A stretch of 45,390 bases of DNA, taken from NCBI GenBank assembly GCA_016874095.1, contig VGVH01000020.1:1-45390 (forward strand). Direction: 5' to 3'. The position numbers and the translations under genes were made by a program. The DNA is from Gammaproteobacteria bacterium (GTDB lineage: Bacteria; Pseudomonadota; Gammaproteobacteria; Steroidobacterales; GCA-2729495). The notes beneath the pieces were generated by a model. It ran no database searches, had not been told where the DNA came from, and was given only the letters and a program-made list of their open reading frames with translations. Of this stretch, positions 40,322-45,390 are shown one piece after another; the first letter of the stretch is position 1; every line of letters starts with the position of its first letter.

Positions 40322-40430
40322 GGATATCCAGTCAAACGCGTCTCTCAGTCCGGGGTGCCGCCCGAGCGAGTAAGAGTTCCCCGAGCGAGGGCGGTGCCCC
40401 GGACTGAGAGACGTGTTTGACTGGATATCC
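40322..40430. repeat. Giant hairpin 2: ~42-bp near-perfect inverted repeat sharing the loop of hairpin 1
   Basis: The left arm (40322-40363) and right arm (40389-40430) pair over 42 nt with about three mismatches. The arm sequence is unrelated to that of hairpin 1. In the 25-nt loop (40364-40388), positions 40368-40384 are the reverse complement of the hairpin 1 loop with one mismatch (16 of 17). It ends 12 nt before the copZ stop. The two hairpins fill the convergent intergenic region. Confidence 0.88.
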
Positions 40431-40442
40431 GTTACGCCAGGC

Positions 40443-40652
40443 TTACGCGGCGACCTTGAAGCCCGCCTCGGTGATCGCCTTCTCGATGGCAGGGCGCTCG
40501 ATCTGCGCCGGGTCGAACTCCACCGTCACCAGGCCTGCCGTGCGATCCGCTTTCGCGGCAGTCACGCCGGCGCGACTCGTCAGCGCGTTCTGCACGCTGC
40601 GCTCGCAGCCGCCGCAGGTCATGCCCGATACCTTGATGCTTACCTTGTCCAC
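40443..40652 (-). CDS. copZ: Heavy-metal-associated (HMA) domain copper chaperone
   Basis: The 69-residue protein is a single ferredoxin-like HMA domain with the copper-binding GMTCGGC motif (10-16). VTVEFDPAQIERPAIEKAIT and EAGFKVAA complete the fold. It should shuttle Cu(I) to the CopA-type ATPase encoded 26 nt upstream in the same direction. The symbol rests on this context; HMA proteins of this size are also called metallochaperones without a fixed metal. Confidence 0.88.
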   Translation of the reverse strand: MDKVSIKVSGMTCGGCERSVQNALTSRAGVTAAKADRTAGLVTVEFDPAQIERPAIEKAITEAGFKVAA

Positions 40653-40678
40653 GTCGTGCTCCTCTCGAGTGCCTGAAT

Positions 40679-43120
40679 TCAGCCGCCGGTGAGATCGGGC
40701 TTCCAGCGCCGCAGCAACAGGGAGTTGCTCACCACGCTGACGCTCGACATCGCCATGGCGGCGCCCGCCAGCGCCGGGCTGAGCAGCCCGAATGCCGCGA
40801 GCGGAATGCCGATGACATTGTAGATAAACGCCCAGAACAGGTTCTGGCGGATCTTGCGAAAGGTCACGCGGCTCGCCGCCACGGCACCTGCGACCAGGCG
40901 CGGATCCGGCCGCATCAGCGTGATGCCGGCGGTCTCCATCGCGACATCGGTGCCCGTCCCCATGGCGATGCCGACATCCGCCGCCGCAAGCGCCGGCGCA
41001 TCGTTGATGCCGTCGCCGACCATGGCAACGACGCGACCCGCGCGATTCAGCGCCGCGACGAGTTCCGCCTTGCCGTCGGGCCGCACGCCGCCGCGGACCT
41101 CGTCCAGGCCCGCCTCGCGGCCGATGGCATCCGCGACGCGCTGGGTGTCGCCCGAGACCATGAGGCTGCGCACACCCATGGCCTTCAGGCCACGGATGGC
41201 TGCGGCTGTCTCGGCGCGCACGGGGTCTGCGATCGCCAGCAAACCGGCGAGCCGTTTGCCTTCGCCGACCCAGACGACGGTGCGTGCTTCGTCCTGCCAG
41301 GCCTGCGCCTGCGCCTCGCCGGCGCCGATGTCGACGCCGCGCTGGCCGAGGAAGGCGGCATTGCCGATGACGATTTCGCGGCCGTCGACCGTGCCACTGA
41401 CGCCGAGGCCGGTGGTGCTGCGGAAGTCGCTCACGGGACGCAGGGCGAGCCGGGAAGCGGCGGCACGCTCGCGGATGGCGGCACCGAGCGGGTGCTCGCT
41501 GCCCTGCTGCACGGATGCGGCAAGCGCGAGCAGCGCCGACTCGTCACCGCCCGGCGCACTGAGGCCGACGACCGTGGGCCGGCCCTCAGTCAGCGTGCCG
41601 GTCTTGTCGAAGATCACCGTGTCAATGCGGTGGGCGCGCTCGAGCGACGCGACGTCCTTGATGAGGATGCCGGCGCGCGCGGCGGCGCCGGTGCCGGTCA
41701 TGATCGCGGTCGGCGTGGCGAGTCCCAGGGCGCAGGGACAGGCGATCACCAGGACGGACACGGCCGCAATCAGCGCGTGCTCGAAATTGCCGTCGAAGAG
41801 CATCCAGCCGACGAAGGCAACCAGCGAGATGGCGATGACCACCGGCACGAAGATGGCGCTGATCTGGTCGACCAGCCGCTGCACGGGCGCCTTGCCGCCC
41901 TGGGCGTTCTCGACCATGCGGATGATGCGCGCGAGCGTGGAGTCCTCCCCCACCGCCGTCGCCCGCACCTCGAGCAGGCCCGTGCCGTTGATCGCACCGC
42001 CGGTGACGGTGTCGCCAGCCGCCTTCGGCACCGGCAGGCTCTCGCCGGTGATCAGCGCTTCGTCGATCTCGCTCGCGCCGGAGACGACCTGGCCGTCGAC
42101 GGGAACGCGCTCGCCCGGCCGGATGACGACGGTGTCGCCCGCCAGCACATCGCCGACGGCGATCTCCTCCTCGCGACCGTCGGCGCGGCGCACGCGCGCG
42201 GTCTGCGGGCGCAGGTCCATCAGCTGGCGGATGGCGGCAGTGGTGCCGCGCTTGGCGCGCACTTCCAGGTACTTGCCGAGCATGACGAGCGTGATCACGA
42301 CCGCCGAGCCCTCGAAGTACAGCCGGCCCATGGACATGTCGCCGAGCGTGAGGAGCAGGTAGACGCTGTACGCGTAGGCGGCCGTGGTGCCGAGGGCGAC
42401 CAGCACGTCCATGTTGCCGGAACGGGCGCGCAACGCCTTCCACGCGCCGCGGTAGAACCGAGCGCCGAAGAAGAACTGCACCGGCGTCGCCACTGCCAGC
42501 TCGAGCCAGGGCGAGAGCTGCCAGTGGATGCCGGACATCATCGCGCCCATCTGCACGAGCAGCGGCAGCGTGCAGAGCGCGGCGCCGACCAGCATCAGCA
42601 GTTCATGCCGCAGCGCGCGCTCGTCCGCCGCCCGCTGGGCTTCATCGGCTGCAGCCCGCGTGGCGGCTGCCGAGCGGATGCGCGGCTCGTAGCCGGCCCG
42701 TGTCACGGCAGCGGCGAGTGCCTCCACGGTCACCACGCCTGCAGTGGCCCGCACGTCGGCGCGTTCCAGCGCGAGATTCACGTTGGCCTCGACGACTCCG
42801 GGAACGGCGCGCAGCGCGTTCTCGATGCGGCCCGAGCAGGCGCTGCAGGTCATGCCGCCGATGCCGAATGAAAAGGCCTGGGCCGGAACCGCGAATCCGG
42901 CGCGGGTCACGGCCTCGGCCACGCCGGCGGCGCTGGTGGCTGCGGGATCAAAGGTGACGTCGGCCCGCTCCAGGGCGAAATTCACCGTGGCCTGGCGGAT
43001 GCCGGGCACCTGGCCCAGCGCGCCTTCCAGCCGCACCGCGCAGGCGCCGCAGGTCATGCCCTGGATGGGCAGGTCGATGCGGCGGCTGTCGGGCGTTGTG
43101 TCGATGGCGGCGGCGCTCAA
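40679..43120 (-). CDS. copA: Copper-translocating P1B-type ATPase CopA
   Basis: The 813-residue inner-membrane pump exports Cu(I). Two N-terminal HMA domains carry GMTCGAC (21-27) and GMTCSAC (89-95). Eight membrane spans are expected, with the transport motif CPC (461-463) in [12 protein letters not shown]. The actuator TGES is at 358-361 and the phosphorylation site is Asp505 in [29 protein letters not shown] forms the hinge. NxxY and [16 protein letters not shown] near the end place it in the Cu(I) subgroup P1B-1. copZ follows 26 nt downstream. A hairpin (CCCGG/CCGGG) lies in the upstream region, but no clear CueR site was found. Confidence 0.93.
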   Translation of the reverse strand: MSAAAIDTTPDSRRIDLPIQGMTCGACAVRLEGALGQVPGIRQATVNFALERADVTFDPAATSAAGVAEAVTRAGFAVPAQAFSFGIGGMTCSACSGRIENALRAVPGVVEANVNLALERADVRATAGVVTVEALAAAVTRAGYEPRIRSAAATRAAADEAQRAADERALRHELLMLVGAALCTLPLLVQMGAMMSGIHWQLSPWLELAVATPVQFFFGARFYRGAWKALRARSGNMDVLVALGTTAAYAYSVYLLLTLGDMSMGRLYFEGSAVVITLVMLGKYLEVRAKRGTTAAIRQLMDLRPQTARVRRADGREEEIAVGDVLAGDTVVIRPGERVPVDGQVVSGASEIDEALITGESLPVPKAAGDTVTGGAINGTGLLEVRATAVGEDSTLARIIRMVENAQGGKAPVQRLVDQISAIFVPVVIAISLVAFVGWMLFDGNFEHALIAAVSVLVIACPCALGLATPTAIMTGTGAAARAGILIKDVASLERAHRIDTVIFDKTGTLTEGRPTVVGLSAPGGDESALLALAASVQQGSEHPLGAAIRERAAASRLALRPVSDFRSTTGLGVSGTVDGREIVIGNAAFLGQRGVDIGAGEAQAQAWQDEARTVVWVGEGKRLAGLLAIADPVRAETAAAIRGLKAMGVRSLMVSGDTQRVADAIGREAGLDEVRGGVRPDGKAELVAALNRAGRVVAMVGDGINDAPALAAADVGIAMGTGTDVAMETAGITLMRPDPRLVAGAVAASRVTFRKIRQNLFWAFIYNVIGIPLAAFGLLSPALAGAAMAMSSVSVVSNSLLLRRWKPDLTGG

Positions 43121-43238
43121 GGCAGGTTGCCGGAAATCATCGCGGGAAATGGTAGACCCCGCCCGGTCCGCCGGGCAATGGTTAGGTTCCGAAACTATCG
43201 ACCCGGAACCCTTTCCATGGGGCCTTGGCGGCGGGTTT

Positions 43239-44564
43239 TCAATGCCCGAGCGCGATGCCGGCGCCGCGGTCGGACAGCGGGCCCGGCGCCCGGCGCCGCA
43301 CGATCACGGCTGCAGCGACCAGCAGCAGGCTCAGCCCGCCGACGAGATTGAACGGCGCATGCGGCCCGACGTTGTCGAACAGCAAACCGCCGACAGCCGT
43401 CGAGATCAGGATGCCGACCGCGCCGAACACGTTGAACATGCCGACGACCGATCCGCGCGTCTCGTTGGTGGCTTCCTTCGCGATCAGCGTCTGAGCGCCG
43501 GCGAAAGCGCTGATCTGGCCCATGCCGAGCAGTATCAGCAGCGGTATGGCCTCGCGCGACAGCACGTCGTCGATGAAGATCGTGCCGAGGTAGCCCGCGG
43601 TCGCGATCGACATGGCGATGATGACGCCCGTGACGCGATTCAGCCGATCGATGATGATGCCCATGACGGGCAGCCATAGCAGCGCCGCGGTGCTGGCGAT
43701 GGCGAAGACCTTGCGGCCTTCGGCGAGCGCCTCGGCCGCCGGCAGGCCCTGCGCCGCCGCGGTTGTAGTGCCCCACAGCACGCTGTAGGTGCCCAGCAGC
43801 ACGAGGTCGCTGCGGGCGATGAAGGCGCAGGCATAGGACAGCGCGATGCGCGGATTGGCGAGCGCCTCGGCGTAGCCGCTGCGCATCAGGTCGCGCACGG
43901 GCAGGCGCTCGGTCTTCGCCACCGGAGTGCCGCTCTTCAGTCCCGCGGCCATCCAGAAGGCAAAGAAGGCGCACAGGCCCGCGACGATCAGGTGGGCATA
44001 GTGGCCGGCCTGCTCCTGGGTGGCGCCACCCTCGACGAACATCTGCGGCAGCTGCCCTAGGCCCACCGCGACGAAGATCACGCCGATACCGTTCAGCACG
44101 CCCATGGTCGCCACGCCGATGCCGCGCGAACGCGGCTCGGTGTAGTCGGCGATGATCGTGCCGAGCATGCCGGTGGCCGCCACGATGCCGACGGCGTAGA
44201 TGAAGCGGTAGGCGAACAGTTCCGGCAGGCTGTCCGCATAGCTGTACAGCCCGTAGCCCGCCGCCATGCACAACAGGCCGCCCACGTAGACCGCCCGGCG
44301 ACCGATACGGTCGGCCAGCACGCCGATCGGACCGAACAGCGCGATGGCGATCACTTCCTGGTAGACGTGCAACCAGCCGCTGACCGTGCCCTGCTGGCCT
44401 TGCGGGATCTGCAGGTACTGGGTCAGCACGAAGGGCGTGCTGAGCGCGATGAAGGTGAGCAGGCCGATCGTGGAGAACGCGCCGCCGAACAGCGTGAGCA
44501 TGTGCCCGGAGGTGACCCCGGGCTGCAACCAGAAGGGCCCGAAGCGATTGGCGATGGTGTTCAA
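43239..44564 (-). CDS. Major facilitator superfamily transporter
   Basis: This 441-residue protein has about twelve membrane spans. The loop 2-3 signature is [19 protein letters not shown], the canonical MFS motif A. A second, weaker copy lies in the C-terminal half ([19 protein letters not shown]). The central cytoplasmic loop contains [20 protein letters not shown]. The substrate cannot be predicted. An aldehyde dehydrogenase gene ends 26 nt upstream on the same strand and may be cotranscribed, suggesting uptake or export linked to aldehyde or acid metabolism. Confidence 0.9.
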   Translation of the reverse strand: MNTIANRFGPFWLQPGVTSGHMLTLFGGAFSTIGLLTFIALSTPFVLTQYLQIPQGQQGTVSGWLHVYQEVIAIALFGPIGVLADRIGRRAVYVGGLLCMAAGYGLYSYADSLPELFAYRFIYAVGIVAATGMLGTIIADYTEPRSRGIGVATMGVLNGIGVIFVAVGLGQLPQMFVEGGATQEQAGHYAHLIVAGLCAFFAFWMAAGLKSGTPVAKTERLPVRDLMRSGYAEALANPRIALSYACAFIARSDLVLLGTYSVLWGTTTAAAQGLPAAEALAEGRKVFAIASTAALLWLPVMGIIIDRLNRVTGVIIAMSIATAGYLGTIFIDDVLSREAIPLLILLGMGQISAFAGAQTLIAKEATNETRGSVVGMFNVFGAVGILISTAVGGLLFDNVGPHAPFNLVGGLSLLLVAAAVIVRRRAPGPLSDRGAGIALGH

Positions 44565-44590
44565 GATCCGGGCCTTTCAGGTCCGTGGCG

Positions 44591-45390
44591 TTACACGAAG
44601 ACGTGCACCGCCTTGTTGTGGGTGTAGCTCAGGAGTTCCGCGAGACACTCTTCCAGCCCGATGCCGCTGTTCTTCCAGCCGCCGAAGGGCATGCCTACGA
44701 AATGCCGCGCGGTCGTGTTCACCCAGACGAAGCCGGACTGCAGCTTCCGGGCAAAGGTCATTGCGGTCCTGAGATCCTTCGTCCACACGCCGGAGGCAAG
44801 GCCGTACTCCGTGCCGTTGGCGATGGCGATGGCCTCTTCTTCGGTACGCCACTTCAGGATCGACAGGATGGGCCCGAAGATCTCCTCGCGGGCAACCCGC
44901 ATCGACGGCGTGACGTTGGCATACACGGTCGGCTCGAGCCAGTACCCGCGACGAAATGCCTCACCGGCCGGCCGCTTGCCGCCCGTGAGCAGTTTCGCTC
45001 CGTCCGCGCGGGCGGATTCGACGAAGCCGAGCACCCGCTGGTAGTGGCCCGCTGAATTCACCGGGCCCATCTGCGACGCCGGGTCGAGCGGATCGCCGAG
45101 CCTGATCGCGCTGACCTGCGCGACGATGCGTTCGACAACGGCGTCGTGCAGCGATTCGTGCAGCAGGAGCCGGCTGTTGGAACCGCAGCTCTGCCCTGCC
45201 CAGGCGAAATTCATGCCGCCCACTGCGGCCTTCGCGACCTGGTCCGGGTCCGCGTCGGGGCAGACGATCATCGGGTTCTTGCCGCCCAGCTCGAGCGAGA
45301 TGTGCTTGACCGCCACCTCGGCGGCCGAGCGCTGGATCGCCATGCCGGTTTGCACCGAACCGGTGAAGCCGATGCGCCAGATGCGCGGGT
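44591..45390 (-). CDS. Aldehyde dehydrogenase family protein (5' end beyond window)
   Basis: About 266 codons are visible; the frame is open through the window end. It enters with RIGFTGSVQTGMAI, the NAD-binding 'FTGS' motif. The general-base segment is LELGGKNPMIV and the catalytic cysteine lies in FAWAGQSCGSNSRLLLHE. EEIFGPILSIL and MPFGGWKNSGIGLE complete the C-terminal half. The catalytic and oligomerisation domains are intact, while the N-terminal cofactor domain is cut off. The enzyme oxidises an aldehyde to an acid with NAD(P); the substrate is not evident. The MFS transporter gene follows 26 nt downstream. Confidence 0.92.
   Translation of the reverse strand, partial: PRIWRIGFTGSVQTGMAIQRSAAEVAVKHISLELGGKNPMIVCPDADPDQVAKAAVGGMNFAWAGQSCGSNSRLLLHESLHDAVVERIVAQVSAIRLGDPLDPASQMGPVNSAGHYQRVLGFVESARADGAKLLTGGKRPAGEAFRRGYWLEPTVYANVTPSMRVAREEIFGPILSILKWRTEEEAIAIANGTEYGLASGVWTKDLRTAMTFARKLQSGFVWVNTTARHFVGMPFGGWKNSGIGLEECLAELLSYTHNKAVHVFV

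Noticed and set aside
40215-40430. Hairpins considered as ordinary bidirectional terminators or as integron attC sites
   Set aside because: Stems are far longer than terminators and lack U-tracts; they have no attC core sites, extrahelical bases or nearby integrase.
43184-43209. GGTTCCG/CGGAACC inverted repeat upstream of copA considered as a CueR-type operator
   Set aside because: Sequence and arm spacing do not fit the CueR operator consensus, and no long-spacer promoter was found around it.

Overview
The window is GC-rich and densely packed, with genes on both strands, frequent ATGA start/stop overlaps and few long gaps. The gene set (GreB, TrmO, bactofilin, an RND efflux pair, a large TonB-dependent receptor, a FimT/GspH-type pseudopilin, a FleQ-like sigma-54 activator, CopA/CopZ) points to a gammaproteobacterium, possibly near Steroidobacteraceae/Nevskiales. 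That placement is inference. No rRNA, tRNA, CRISPR array, phage or transposase gene was seen.

Layout. 0-1.3 kb: a methyltransferase tail, a 33-codon sulfotransferase-like remnant, and two convergent membrane-protein genes that run into each other. 1.3-10 kb: housekeeping and accessory metabolism (glutamate dehydrogenase, a 3-hydroxyisobutyrate-dehydrogenase-like enzyme, a zinc ribbon protein, bactofilin, TrmO, a broken DUF2141 gene, a SnoaL-like protein, an exported NAD-binding protein, a NamZ/DUF1343 protein, a DOMON-like protein, GST, GreB). 10-16.3 kb: RND permease and adaptor, an SDR coupled to an Asp/Glu-racemase-family protein, a DUF962 membrane protein. 16.6-17.2 kb: a pseudopilin gene cut by one amber codon. 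17.3-27.1 kb: the most distinctive region, described next. 27.3-31 kb: a DUF885 protein with a coupled 45-aa membrane peptide, a dihaem cytochrome c, an isochorismatase-like hydrolase. 31-35.5 kb: an ABC-F remnant, a three-subunit molybdenum hydroxylase resembling 4-hydroxybenzoyl-CoA reductase, a CbiX-like fragment. 35.5-40.2 kb: a glycine-rich RRM protein, a monooxygenase-fold protein, a diguanylate cyclase tail, a sigma-54 activator, an aminotransferase/omega-amidase pair. 40.2-45.4 kb: two giant hairpins, copZ-copA, an MFS transporter and a truncated aldehyde dehydrogenase.

The 17.3-27.1 kb locus holds three Asp/Asn beta-hydroxylase domains, a prolyl-4-hydroxylase-like 2OG-Fe(II) oxygenase and three sulfotransferase domains. 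One protein fuses a hydroxylase to a sulfotransferase, and two carry TPR repeats. A TonB-dependent receptor lies beside them. I read this as a candidate system that hydroxylates and then sulfates a protein or peptide in the cytoplasm, with the receptor as possible target or uptake partner. No precursor peptide was identified.

A second theme is gene wreckage. At least six loci keep recognisable ends of known families but have lost the middle or one end, or carry a nonsense codon. A third is unusual hairpin DNA: a 36-bp perfect inverted repeat beside a 42-bp imperfect one, with different arms but an almost identical 17-nt loop in opposite orientation.
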